Source: Inia geoffrensis (lineage: Eukaryota; Chordata; Mammalia; Artiodactyla; Iniidae). Taken from it: 64,000 bases of DNA. Location of the stretch: NCBI GenBank assembly GCA_036417435.1, contig CM070913.1, positions 4,392,680-4,456,679 of the forward strand, in the 5' to 3' direction. Made by a program: the position numbers and the translations under genes. Each line of letters opens with the position of its first letter. Positions within the stretch are counted from its first letter, which is position 1. Shown in pieces: positions 47,576 through 59,294 of this stretch. The notes beneath the pieces were generated by a model. It ran no database searches. It saw only the letters and a list, made by a program, of their open reading frames with translations, and had not been told where the DNA came from.

Positions 47576-48403
47576 TTTTTGGACAATTAAAAAACAATAA
47601 TAATTCATTGTACAAATGTCCATGTATAAACAGAAGACATAAACTCCACTCTAAACTTCTCCATTTTTAAACAGGCTCTGAGTCATAATGAATATCCATT
47701 TAGTTTTTAACTGTCACTTTCTACTGTCATCATGCTTACCTGCAATAGCTTCACCCACTCTCTCCCTAATACATTGCTCCTTTTCTACAATGGACTGAAA
47801 AACCAAATAAACAACTCTCAAGAACATAAACTGGGCGAGGGTTAAAGCCTTAAATGAACGTTACAGGGAGATCAGTGCACATCAGTTACCACTTTGGACC
47901 ATGACATTTGTTTCGCGTGCTCAAAGCCCTCTTCCTTAAGTATAGTTTAAGGCCAAGATACCAGATGTCTGACCTTAATGACTGTGTTTAAAATATAAAG
48001 CAAAGAGAGACTTTAGAGGAAGTGATAACTACCCTTCACAGACAAAGTGTACACACCAGTTGAGTTTCACGTGTCTCTAGTACACGTGCATTATACACAA
48101 ACTGTAACAGAGCGCACTCTAAAACTATTAATATTTATGTATATATATGTGTGCATGCATGTGTTTAAGGGTTTGTATATATATTAATATTCATAAACAC
48201 ATACATCCAAGCATCTAGAGAATGAATAAAAAGCTACCCTGAAATTATATGCATTATATTATTATAAGAAAATGAGACAGCACACAGTCGCATAATACTA
48301 TTTTCAGTAACAAAATTAAGACGTGTTTTCTTACATTTATGTTAATTCTAAAATGATGATTATATTAAACAATGGTAAACTGAATTAAAAGTATCTTGCT
48401 CAC
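47576..48403. other. Intron next to exon C
   Basis: AT-rich; a TATG/TA-rich stretch at 48125-48195 contains partly self-complementary 'tattaatat' blocks. No gene recognised other than exon C. Confidence 0.5.
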
Positions 48404-48512
48404 CTCTTACTGTAAGCTTGCTGTATAGTTGTGAATTCACTTCCTTGTCTCGCTGAAAACGCCGAAATTCATCAATTGCTTCCCTCATGATAGTAACAGC
48501 CAAGACAAACCC
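48404..48512 (-). CDS. ATP9B: ATP9B exon C: M2 helix and start of actuator-domain linker
   Basis: A 109-bp exon of 36 codons plus one base, starting in phase 0 and ending in phase 1. The peptide starts [18 protein letters not shown] and ends QLYSKLTVR, with the last G completing Gly from exon [17 protein letters not shown] is the M2 helix running into the charged stalk; [16 protein letters not shown] enters the actuator (A) domain. Acceptor aaag|GGG, donor GAG|gtgagc, a strong donor. From memory, human ATP9B has VTMTREA where this copy has VTIMREA, a mild change inside the membrane helix; the ATP9A wording in this stretch (EEIRCYVRD) differs, which supports ATP9B. No stop or frameshift is present, so this looks like a functional exon. 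Confidence 0.97.
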
Positions 48513-49541
48513 CTTTAAACAAAATAAAACAAAGTATTTGAGAAAACCGGACTTCAACAAAAAGGGAAAATTCTTTTACTGTTTAGCTTTACTTTTTCTC
48601 GTTCAATTTACATTAGTTGTAAAATATACAATAAATGAAAAGAAAAAAGACAAAAAGTAACAAACACTACAAAAGGAACATAGTAATGCATAGTGAAAGA
48701 TTTACAATTCTTACTATACCCCAGAAAACAAAAAATTCACACCTTAATATGCACTTCAAGCTAAACATCAGAAAATATTTAATAACCCAAAGAAAAAGAA
48801 ATTAATCTTCAATAAACCCATGAATTATATTTAAAACACTCAGGCATTCAAATATCACATTAACAAAGACTGACATAAAAATCTTATGTCACTTAAATCT
48901 TTCTGATAGAATAAAAGCATTTAGGAACACAAAACAATTCCTATATATGACACTTACACATCAACTTCCTTACATCATGCATTACCATGCAAGTGCATTT
49001 GAGAGCACAGGTATGGCCACAGTGCTGTTTTTCTCTCATTTTGTTAAGCAAAAACCTGAACAGATGAGTTTGATTCTATCGAAATAAAACTTCTGTATAC
49101 TTGTAATCTATTGTGAAATTTGTTACTAACACATGGCTAACGTCCATCTTTTTTAAAGGTTACACATGTATTTTCTGACACACAATACAAGAATATTCTT
49201 CAAGTCAAGTTCCCTATGATTAAAGGGAGACCTCTTCAGTAGGCTTCATTTTAATGACAAACATGCTCCAGCGTACCATGTAAATTACACAACACTGGGC
49301 GAATTTCCATTGAAAGTACAATAATCTCTTATTCCAGGTTTATTGTTTTTGGTTTTTTTTGAATTAAAAGAACACCTTTGTTTATTGACACTGAAATTTA
49401 AATTTTATATAATTTTTATATGTCAGAGCATATTATTCTGCTTTTGATGCTTTTCAAACATTGAAAGTTTAAAAACCATTCTTAGCTTTCAGGCTGTACA
49501 AAACAGATGGAGGTCCAGATTTGGCCCATGGTTTGCCATCC
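48513..49541. other. Intron upstream of exon C
   Basis: AT-rich, repeat-poor intron leading to the exon C acceptor. Nothing else recognised. Confidence 0.5.
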
Positions 49542-49551
49542 CTGCTTTTAT

Positions 49552-49908
49552 TTATTTATTTTTAATTTAATTAACTAATTTATTTACTTATGGCTGCGTT
49601 GGGTCTTCGTTGCTGCGCCGGCTTTCTCTAGTTGCGGCGAGCAGGGGCTACTCTTCATTGCAGTGCGCGGGCTTCTCATTGCGGTGGCCTCTCGTTGCAG
49701 AGCACGGGCTCTAGGTGTGCGGGCTTCAGTAGCTGTGGCACGCGGGCTCAGTAGTTGTGACTCGTGGGCTCTAGAGTGCAGGTTCAATAGTTGTGGCACA
49801 CGGGCTTAGTTGCTCCGCGGCATGTGGCGTCTTCCCGGACAAGGGCTCGAACCCGTGTCCCCTGCCTTGGCAGGCGGATTCTTAACCGCTGCGCCACCAG
49901 GGAAGTCC
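49552..49908 (-). mobile_element. CHR SINE, long form, sense to ATP9B
   Basis: Reverse complement of the long form, head ending 'caccagggaagtcc' at the right. Flanked by CATCCCTGCTTTTATT and CATCCCGCTTTTATT, imperfect copies of the target. Confidence 0.93.
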
Positions 49909-49919
49909 ACCATCCCGCT

Positions 49920-50040
49920 TTTATTGTTTTATATTTTTTAAATTAATTTTTATTGGAATACAGTTGATTTATAATGTTGTATTAGCTTCTACCGTACAGC
50001 AAAGTCAATCAGCTCTACATAGGTTTTTTTCTGTCTAACC
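49920..50040 (-). mobile_element. Short L1 3' UTR fragment, antisense
   Basis: Reads 'tttttattggaatacagttg', 'cttctaccgtacagcaaag' and 'tcaatcagctctacatagg', the reverse complement of the cetartiodactyl L1 3' end. Confidence 0.8.
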
Positions 50041-50900
50041 AATAGGCTAAAGTAAGTAGGCCTCCGGAGAATGTTTCTTGTGTTTACTGAAGCGCAGTCC
50101 TCTTTAAGCAGTTGTGCCTGAAGGCTGGTGTGAGGCTCCAGGCTCAGTGCATACAGCCCAGTTCTCCACTCACCCAGTAGCCTTCAGTCTTGACGTTCAT
50201 GGTACAGGCACCACCTGTAAGCAGCGTCACTACAGCTCTCTGACTCTCAGTGTCACCACGGATCACCACCTGCTGACTGTGCTTCCCACCACGCCTGAGG
50301 CCTGGACCACTCTCAGCAGCAATGTGGGAGCCTGGCCCAGGCCCCCTTGGTTCTCACGGCCACCATCACTACTGGGCCAGCCTCCCGCCTCCAGCCTCAT
50401 CCCCCTCAAAGTCATCCCTCCATACAGTTCCCAAAGTATCTTCTGCAACATAAATTTGACAAATATGTGGCAAAATCCTCCTCCAGGGATGGGCCCCAGC
50501 AATTCACTGCCTGAAACCTCAACAGTCCCCGCTGTTTACACTCCTTCGCTAAAGCACAGCCTTAAGGACAGACCTCCAGCCTCGTGGCCCACTCAGTGCC
50601 GCTTTTATCCTCCAACGCCAGGACACTATCAGCAGTCTCCTGCAACAGCATGACGCATCCCATCTGGTCTTTGCCAGTGTCTTTCCAGGGGTTGCTAAAA
50701 GCACTATTTTAAGAAGTATTCCAAAGCTACTCTTGGAATCAGAAAGAGAAGCCATGAACAGCAGTTGCTGGTGGGCACCTCCCGCAGAGAGGAAGGCAGG
50801 CGCGGCACGTGCCGGGGATTTGCCATCACCGCCTGAAGACAGCTGACGATGGGCAGAGTGTGACCCTCACATAGCAGGACCTTTAGCACACATTTTTTTT
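50041..50900. other. GC-richer intron segment with the longest non-SINE open frame
   Basis: An open frame at 50114-50653 on the plus strand could encode 179 residues rich in Pro, Ser and Thr. No domain, homologue, Kozak context or splice partner is visible, and parts resemble an old L2-like repeat. I do not call it a gene. Confidence 0.45.
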
Positions 50901-50904
50901 TTTA

Positions 50905-52310
50905 GTAACAGTTTTGTTGAGATTAATTCACATACCCTAAAATGCTTTTAAAGCAGGCATGTCACTTGTTTATTTACAGAGCTGTGCCTCCATCACCACC
51001 ATCGAGTTCTAGAACGTATTTATTTATTTATCACCCCCAAAAGAAACCCTAACAGCAAGCAGCCCCCGTTTCCCCTCCGGCCCCCGCCCTGGAAACCACT
51101 AATCTACCTCCCGTCTCTGTGGATTTGCCTACTATGGGTGATTCGCTAACCTCGACGTTTAGCGTCCTGATAACTGCCAAGCTGTTTTCTAAAGTCATTA
51201 CACCAATTTTCATGTGTTTATTGCCCACGTGTATATCTTCTTTGGAGAAATGTTAATTCAGATCCTATACCCACTTTATAACTGGGTCAACTTATCTTTT
51301 AATTGTTAAGTTGGAAGAGCCCTTTATATCATTCTGGATACAAGTGCCTGTCAAATATGTGACCTACAAATACGATGTTACAAACACTTTCTCCCATTCT
51401 GGGTTACCCTTTTACTTTCTTGATGGTGTCCTCTGATGCACAAAAAAGTTTTTAGTTTTGATGAAATCCAACTTACTCAAGTTTTTTCTCTTGTCACTTG
51501 GGCTTTTAGTGTCCAAGATCACAAAGATTTACTTCCATGCTTTCTTCTAGGAGTCCTACAGTTTCAGCTTCATTTAGGTCTATGATCCATTTTGAGTGAC
51601 GTTTTGTGTAGGCTGTGGTAGGGGTCCAACTTCATTCCCTCCCACGTGCTGTGTAAACGTCCCAGCACCATCTGTTGGAGACCACTCTTTCTCCATCGAA
51701 CCGTCTTGGCACCTTGCTGAAAATCCATTTGTCATAAATGTTTACGTCTGGACTCACCATTGTATCCTTTGATCTACATACCTATCCTTCTACCAGTACC
51801 ACATTCTCTTGATTACTACAGCTCTGTAAGAAGTTTCAAAATGGGGAAGTATGAGTCCTACGACTTTGACCTACTTTTCTAGGTTGTTTTGGCTACCCTG
51901 GGACCCTTCCATTGTTGCATGAATTTTAGAATCAGCTTGTCAATGCCTGCAAAAGAAGCCAAATGGGGTTTTGATTCAGATTGCACTGAATCTGTAGACC
52001 AGTTTGGAGAGTCCTGTCATTGTAACACTAAGTCTTTCAATTCTTGAACATGAGACGACTTCCCATTTACTTATATCTTAATTTTTTTCAAAAATGTTTT
52101 ATAGTTTTTGGTATGCACTTTAGCTAAATCTATTCCTTTTTTTTTCTTTCTGATGCTGTTATAAACAGAATTGTTATCCTAATTCCATTTTCAGATGATC
52201 ATTGCTCGTGTGTAGAAATACAAATGATTTCTGTATATTTACCTTGTACCCTACAACTCACTAACTTGCTAACTATCTTAAAATGATGTATTTTAGGATA
52301 CATCATTATT
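50905..52310 (-). mobile_element. Antisense L1 (3' end to mid ORF2)
   Basis: From left: 'acagttttgttgagattaat', 'agagctgtgcctccatcacc', 'ggaaaccactaatctacctc', 'aaacactttctcccattctg', 'ccatttgtcataaatg' and 'ttttagaatcagcttgtcaa'. Reading frame broken. Confidence 0.85.
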
Positions 52311-52648
52311 GGGACTTCCCTGGTGGCGCAGTGGTTAAGAATCCGCCTGCTGATGCAGGGGACACAGGTTCAAGCCCTGGTCCAGGAAGATCCCACATGC
52401 TATGGGGCGACTAAGTCCATGTGCCACAACTACTGAGCCGGCGTGCCACAACTACTGAAGCCCCCGTGCCTAGAGCCTGTGCTCCGCAACAAGAGAAGCC
52501 ACTGCAGGGAGAAGCCCGCACACCGCAACAAAGACCAGCCCCTGCTCACCACAAGTACAGAAAGCCCATGCACAGTAACAAAGACCCAACACAGCCAAAA
52601 ATAAATAAATAAATAATTTATTTTTAAAAAAAAAGATACATCATTATT
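52295..52648 (+). mobile_element. CHR SINE, long form, with target-site duplication
   Basis: The body is 52311-52634. GATACATCATTATT repeats on both sides (ending 52310 and 52648). Internal deletion of one 'cacaactactgagcc' unit. Antisense to ATP9B. Confidence 0.94.
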
Positions 52649-53999
52649 AATTTAGTAACAGTCCTGGTGGGAAGACAATATCACTTTAAATACATAAAAG
52701 TCACAATTTCAGTAACATGAAAAATATGCATCTATGAATCCAAAAAATACAGTTCTATGCAGCCACTCTCGTGTAGGAGAATATTTACTGTTACAGACTC
52801 ATGTGATGCTGTGGAAGTAATTTCTTAAAACTCTACCTGTGACTGACTCACCTTGAGAGACAAGAGGAGAATGACTGTCAGGAATGCTTCATTTATACAA
52901 TGAAGACAGTATTTTTAAAGAAGTGCTTTTTATCAGACAGGCATAACAGAATCACTCAGACAATTGTTTGCAACACAGATTTGCTCAGGCCCTACCTGAA
53001 ATATGTACCTTTACCTCTGATCTCCAGGGAACTGACCCCCTCCCCCACCCCAACATACAAATGGTATTTAAACTCTCCAGATGAATCTATTTTTTACCCT
53101 TTAAACCTACAGCTTAAAGACAGCAAAATTTAACTCTGAATTTATTAAGTTTATAAACCACAAAAAATGTGCTAGTTCCTAGTGCTCCTAAGAACTCAAG
53201 GAGTGAAGGTAAGCTCTCTCTTCTAATGTGATAATATTAGAGAAGATGCACCAAAAAGGGGCAGGTCCCAACTTCTAAAAACAGGAGTTCAACACCCCTA
53301 AGAGGAAGCAGAGTCCCGGTCACAGGCAAGGACTACTGACAACTCTAAGCTGCTCCAGGCCACATTCCAAGTCTAAGGTTCCTCTGGATACATAATAGAC
53401 AGGTAGGACCAGAAACAGCCAAGAGGGGTCCCTCCCACACCATCATGCCCAGCTCTAGCACATATATTCTGAGAAGACGCCCAGTGACCAGCCTAGGAAC
53501 ATAAAACAGATCAAAGGAAAGGCAAGCTGATGCCACCGTTTCCTTCTTGACCACTGGAGTTACAACCAATGGGCCTCTACCTTTCAAGTTTACATCTTCT
53601 GAGGTTAAGACCTCAGAAGAGGTCTGGGCTCATAACAGATGGGTGGTTTAGGGAAGATGTGGATACACAAGTGTCCTGCAGGAGCAGCTGGGCCTGCCCA
53701 TGACCTCAGCACCAACCAGGTCAGAGATGTCGGCTACAGCACTGCTACCTAGAAAAACCAAAACTGCACACAAGAGGGTGACAGTGACATGCTGTCCCCC
53801 AGAATCAACAGCACTGGTGCATCAGCACTGATGACAAGAATATCTCGCATGGCCTGTCCACAGCCCGTGATGAAATCTTACATCACAAAGTGGGATTCTT
53901 TTCTATTTCTCCATATAACCCAGGAACCATATGGAGTGAATGTCAAAACAATATATAATTTAGTAAAGTGAAAAAAGATTTTATTATGTTACCACATCA
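52649..53999. other. Intron segment, nothing recognised
   Basis: Repeat-poor intron with short open frames of no recognisable family. Confidence 0.5.
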
Positions 54000-54200
54000 G
54001 TTTACCTTTGAGGGATTATTATATGCCAGACACTCCTACATATTTTAAATGAATTACCTTTTAAATGTCACAAAAACCTTAGAAGACATGTACTTTTAGC
54101 TCTAACTTACAAATAAGGAAACTGAAATACAAAAAGAAAAAGTAACTCAGTCAGGGTCACAAAGTTCATGAAAACAGTGGTTGTCTCTGGACGGCAGGAT
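54000..54200 (-). mobile_element. MIR SINE relic, antisense
   Basis: Reads 'attatatgccagacactcc', 'tttaaatgaattacctttt', 'acaaataaggaaactgaaat' and 'agtcagggtcacaaagttc', the MIR core in reverse. Confidence 0.78.
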
Positions 54201-54838
54201 TCCAAATGATTGATTTTGTTTTCCCCTTTTCATACTTTGCCCACACCTCCAATTCAGAGACACTCACAAGAAAGGGTGGATAGAAGGAAGGATTTTAAAA
54301 TCAGACTGAAAATCAGAGTCCCCCACAGACTGATTTCCAACCTACACAGCCTATCTGGTTTCCAATTATGTATTAACAGAGCACCAGGAAGATATTTTAT
54401 GTGGAAGATGTACAGGTTAAAAATCCATATTTTCTTTATCTAAAAATCTTTTGCACGGATAGATCTACTCCACCTTATTAATTTTGATAGAAGCATTACA
54501 ATCCATTTTGTTACTCTGATTACAGCAGCTTTGCCTTGAAGAAGTGTTCTGAAATCTGAACAGTATGAAAGGTAATATTCATTCTGATACAATGTAATGA
54601 AATCACCTTATTTTCAGTTTACTCTTCCTATTATATAACAAAATATAACAGAAATTAGTTCAGAGCTGAAGCCAGTAAATAACACTGCCAGGAGTAACTG
54701 AAATAGAAAGATTATTAATTAAGCTATCACTGTTTTCAGAAACATCCTAATTTTAGATAGACAGCAGAGGGATTAAGTTTGCATTAACCTGTTTTCTTTA
54801 AAATGAGTGGACATCAGACATAAGATTTCATAATCATC
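54201..54838. other. Intron segment, nothing recognised
   Basis: AT-rich intron without recognised features. Confidence 0.5.
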
Positions 54839-54843
54839 AGCTT

Positions 54844-54874
<31 letters not shown>

Positions 54875-55082
54875 GCGATACGCGGGCCTCTCACTGTCGT
54901 GGCCCCTCCCGTTGCAGAGCACAGGCTCCAGACGCACAGGCTCAGCGGCCATGGCTCACGGCCCCAGCCGCTCCGCGGCATGTGGGATCCTCCCAGACCA
55001 GGGCACAAACCCGTGTCGCCTGCATTGGCAGGCAGACTCTCAACCACTGCGCCACCAGGGAAGCCCGCTTTTAAGATTTTTT
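54839..55082 (-). mobile_element. CHR SINE, short form, sense to ATP9B
   Basis: The body is about 54857-55066, with a long T run (the reversed tail). Flanked by GCTTTAAGATTTTT and GCTTTTAAGATTTTT copies. Confidence 0.93.
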
Positions 55083-56465
55083 ATGCTTCACTGGCAGGTT
55101 TTTGGCTAGGAGAAAACTGCAAATGCTAACTGATTCCTCTTTGGGGCAACTTATAGAACCTTAGAGTGCAAGCAGAGAAAAGATGTCAAAAGCTTCAATG
55201 TGTATATAAAGATCCCTGCTCTTCTAGGCCCTGGGCATGGGACAGGGTAAGATACACAGGCATAGAAAGAACAAGGGCTTAGGAAGAAATCAAGAATACT
55301 TCCCTTGGTAAAAAACAAAAACAAAAACAAAAAAAAAAACACATATATATTTTAGATTTAGATTTAGATTTAAAGGTTCTTTAACTTTGCCCAGATTAAT
55401 AAAAAAGATCTTCTACAGATAGTATCTAAATTTTCAAAAATTTACAAGGTGTTCTGAGGTGAGTTTGGATCAAAGAACCAATATACCCTAAGTCAGCTTC
55501 GTGGATTCAAAAGTGAGCCTAATGCGCACATCAACTTTTTGAGATTCTTGCCAAATCAAAGGTTAAAATGCATATAAAAAGTGCAAGCAAAGGTACTAAC
55601 AAATCTTCATTATGTGTCTTCTGAGAAAAGGCATCACCTGTGGCTGCTGCCAAACCAAGGAGCAGAGGGAAGGGTGGGAACCCAGGTCTGAGGGTGTGGC
55701 GGCCAGCAGAGCGGAGCAGGGGAGCGCTCGCCCGCCGCACCCGCGTGTCAAGGCCTCGCCGAGTGGAAGAAGGGGAGGGGCTTTTCTCTGCTCTCTGGAG
55801 CACGAACACATAATCACAGCAGAATAATGGTCCCCTTATGTGGATACTGAGGTTCGTACTGAGGTATTTATCTAAATATAATAAAGTTTATTTCTAATGT
55901 CAAATAAAATGATAAAAAAAACCCTGAGAATTCAAGTTAAAGGACCTAAAATCCAAGCTAGAACTGGAAATGAGCTCTCGTAAGAGAACAGAGAAACTAG
56001 AGAGGCCCATGTATGCTGTGCACTCAGTCCAAGCCTGGCCAACAAGGTCAATCTGTGAACAGATAACACTGAATTCTTCGAAAAGAATCCATCAAAATAG
56101 AACATTTTCTCTGGTTAAAAGCTAGTTAAATCAGAGTTAAAAAGGCCAGAGACAAAAGCAAGATACAAATGAATATATTTTACTTTAGATTTTTAAGAAG
56201 AATTTGTGTTCTCAGATACTCATTGTTTGAGTTAAAATTAATTTAACCCAAGGTAGAATATAGCATTTAAATGGTAAATACTGCTAGGAACAGAAAATAG
56301 GGGCTAGAAATAAACACATGAAAACCATAAATAAGTTTGTGTTTTCAGCATTAGCAAGTATATTTTCTATGTTCTAAAATTTCTGTAATGCTAGACTGCT
56401 TTTATTAGAAAATGGACAAAATAAACAGCACTTTTAATGAGGGCACATACAGCCTACAGAATTTC
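55083..56465. other. Intron segment with a CpG-dense patch
   Basis: Ordinary intron except for an A-rich (CAAAAA)n run near 55310-55340, three GATTTA units at 55349-55372 and the CpG-dense patch at 55690-55770. Confidence 0.5.
55690..55770. promoter_or_regulatory. CpG-dense patch, candidate regulatory element
   Basis: By eye about 11 CpG dinucleotides in some 80 bases, in an otherwise CpG-poor intron, and outside any SINE, the usual source of CpG here. The cluster centres on 'gcgctcgcccgccgcacc'. Function is inference only. Confidence 0.35.
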
Positions 56466-56469
56466 TGGC

Positions 56470-56800
56470 ACAAGCGTGTAAGGAATAACACACAATTCGA
56501 CTGATCGTGCAGCAGTCTGTAACTGAGAACAATTAGAAACAACCTAAGAGTCTCCTTTCCCAAGAGGATGGACAAATCAATTGTGATACATTCACACAAT
56601 GGAATACTTTAGAGAAGTGAAAAACGAAGGAACTAGATATATGTGTGTCCACATGGGTCAATTTTATAAATCAATGTAAAGCCAAAAAAGCATGTTACAA
56701 AAGGATACTTAGAGTAAGACAAATGTTACATAGAATTTTTAAAGCATGCCAAAACAGTGCATCTTGTTTTAATAATACAAACATAAATAGCAAAATTATT
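56470..56800 (+). mobile_element. L1 ORF2 C-terminal fragment
   Basis: Reads 'tagaaacaacctaagagtct', 'ggatggacaaatcaattgtg', 'cattcacacaatggaatac' and 'atgttacaaaaggatac', the L1 3' ORF2 pattern. Confidence 0.75.
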
Positions 56801-57009
56801 AAGAGATATACAGCAATTTAATCTCAAATTCAGAATAGAGGTTACCTCCAATGAGAAGAAAAGTGAGAGAAAAGAAAGAAGGAAAAGTCACCTATGTTCC
56901 CTCTCCATGGCTGTGTGGCTTTAAAATCAACTTTTAAAACTGTGGTGTAAGCTTCAGTGTTCTCCCTCGTGTGACATATGCAACACACAGACACACGCCC
57001 CTATCCTAT

Positions 57010-57420
57010 TCAGGATGAAATCTGAGCACCCACCGCCCCTCCGGGCCCCCTTCCCACCAGAGTTGCACGTCCACATACTCCAGGGCGCCCAGACCTTGTG
57101 CAACTACTGTGCCCTCTGCCTGCAACACCTGCTCTGCACACAGCCCACTCACTCCCTCCTATCGTCCAGATGTCGTCAAATGCCACCCCAACAAAGGCGA
57201 CTTCCTTAGCCACCCTATTAAAATAACCCGGTCATTCTCTACCCCCATATCCTGCTTTACATTTTCAGCTTCACGGCTTCATGGCAGGCTTCCTGGCATG
57301 ACGGATCATTTAAATTGTCTTTCTCCCCCAGAATATAAGCTCCATTAGGACATGGCTTGTCTTATTCACAATTGAATCAACACTGCTTTGACTAGTGCTG
57401 GACACAAACGAACTCAGTGG
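57010..57420 (+). mobile_element. L2 LINE 3' fragment
   Basis: Reads 'gtgccctctgcctgcaac', 'gtcgtcaaatgccacccc', 'gacttccttagccaccctat', 'catatcctgctttacatttt', 'cagaatataagctccattag' and 'gacatggcttgtcttattc', the L2 3' consensus in order. Open frames on both strands here are relics. Confidence 0.85.
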
Positions 57421-57632
57421 GGGCTGATCAAAGAACTGTGTATTTCACTCCATACATATTTTAACCCACTTTTCCCCATTTTTCTAATATGTACACCTTC
57501 AGTGTTATTAAATACTTTTTCTAAACATCATTTTCAAAGGTACACAGTAGCACAGTATTCCAACAATGCATGGCATACGGCACAGTTAAACAATCCAGTT
57601 AGACATTTGACTTTTCAAGTAATTTTGTCATC

Positions 57633-57983
57633 AAGAATAATAGGGCTTCCCTGGTGGCGCAGTGGTTAAGAATCCGCCTGCCAATGCAGGGGACACGGGT
57701 CCGAGACCTGGTCTGGGAAGATCCCACATGCCACAGAGCAATTAAGCCCCTGCGCCACAACTACTGAGTCTGCGCTCTAGAGCCCGCGAGCCACAACTAC
57801 TGAGCCCACGTGCCTAGAGCCCGTGCTCTGCAACAAGAGAAGCCACCACAAGGAGGAGCCCGCTCACCTGCAAGGAAGAGTGGCCCCCGCTCGCCACAAC
57901 TAGAGAAAGCCCGCATGCAGCAACAAAGACCCAACTCAGCCATAAATAAATAAACAAATAAACATGTTTTTAAAAGAATAATA
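57633..57983 (+). mobile_element. CHR SINE, long form, 10-bp target-site duplication
   Basis: The body is 57643-57973, with AAGAATAATA at 57633-57642 and 57974-57983. One internal unit is missing relative to the full form. Antisense to ATP9B. Confidence 0.93.
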
Positions 57984-59180
57984 ATAGACATTAGTAAAGA
58001 CATTCTTTAGACTCTGTGACTGATCATTATTGCTTTAAGATAAATTCCTCAAATAAAAATGCTGAATCCATTTATAAGGTATTTTATATACATTTCCAAA
58101 CTATCCTCCAAAAAAAGGCTATACAGATTTATGTTTACACAACAGTGGATGAGAATCACAGCTTCACATCATCAGCACCAATGTCTCTGTCAGTCTGGCG
58201 AATACAATAAGCGGAAAAGGTATCCATTTATTCAGTAATTCTGTATCTAGATTACACATAAGTTGCTTTCATTGCTCAGACCCACGCCACCCTAAAGTCT
58301 ACGTGAACAGGAACCGGAGAGGGACTTAAACTTACCCCCACTTCCAGCCCTCCTGCAGCACCTGAAAGCACAGCCTCGGAGGCGGCAGGGCTGCACGAAG
58401 CAGAACAGATCAACTGGAGAGCATATGGCTCCGATCTCCAGTTCTGAGGACGGGAAACCTGAGCACTGCCCTGCTCCCTCGCTACAGGAATCATCTCACT
58501 CGCCATGTTTTCTTGCCCAGATCACACTGGTGATCTGCCCAGGAGGGAGCACACCAAAGGGAGCAGTACCTCCTTCTAGGTGAAAAGAAGGAAGGAGACA
58601 TACCTCTTACCTCTGTAAACTGAAAAGCAATGAAAACTACCTGCAAACAGTATAAAACTATCAAGACAGCATGTTTGAGATGGAAATATTCAATGACAAA
58701 CATCATTTGCCTTTCCAAAAATGTCACACCCCAAGCTGTCAACCAGCAGCTGCCAGACTTCACTGAGATACTTCAGAACTGTTGCCATCGGGCAGAGGGA
58801 AAAGCTGCCCATCCGTCAGGATGTCAGAGGTGCTGAGCAGACTCGCACAGGCCCGCCCCATCTCTCCCAAGAGCTCCTCCAGTATGGGGCAGCGGGGCTG
58901 GGGACACACAGCTGCCACCCTACGGCCCGACAGAACGCCCAGCCACACCAGCAAAGGTGCTCTGTAGCTTCTCCAGCCAACCTAGCACCGCATGCTGCCC
59001 TCACACTCCTGTGGGGCTGCAGGGGACTCTGTGAAACCTTGTAACAAAAGTTCAGTGACACACAGCAACATATCACATTTTAAAAATCCGATTGATTTAT
59101 CTTTTAACCATCTCCACTCTTAAAGCTATAGTTTAAATACTTAATAATTTCACTTAATTTTAAAAATCTTTTCTTTTTAC
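57984..59180. other. Intron between exons B and C, exon B side
   Basis: GC-richer stretches at 58290-58500 and 58780-59040 carry overlapping open frames on both strands (up to 107 codons) without recognisable domains or splice context. No repeat recognised. Confidence 0.45.
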
Positions 59181-59294
59181 CAGAGGAGCCCAGTAGGTGT
59201 AGAGATAGCCTATTTTCAATGCTGGCACAAACTGTGAGCAGGATACTACCAGAAAATAGAGATTCAAGAAAAACTTGAATTGTTCATATAAAAC
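59181..59294 (-). CDS. ATP9B: ATP9B exon B: first transmembrane helix (M1)
   Basis: A 114-bp exon with phase 0 at both ends, so 38 whole codons. It begins [17 protein letters not shown] and ends YLYTYWAPL. The middle, roughly [17 protein letters not shown], is the hydrophobic M1 helix of a P4-ATPase; the end leads through a short luminal turn towards M2. The acceptor is a pyrimidine tract ending ttttag, and the donor is CTG|gtaaaa. The sequence is near-identical to my memory of human ATP9B. The exon joins exon A (ending FIPG) and exon C (starting GFVLAV) in frame across introns of about 2.5 and 10.7 kb. Because both ends are phase 0, skipping it would keep the frame but remove M1, which should abolish correct topology. 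Confidence 0.96.

Noticed and set aside
3986..57973. tRNA-like sequences with A and B boxes
   Set aside because: They are heads of CHR-family SINEs with no acceptor stem or anticodon stem that would fold as a functional tRNA.
58721..59044. Overlapping open frames on both strands in a GC-richer patch
   Set aside because: No domain, promoter or splice context; both strands are open only because the patch is GC-rich.
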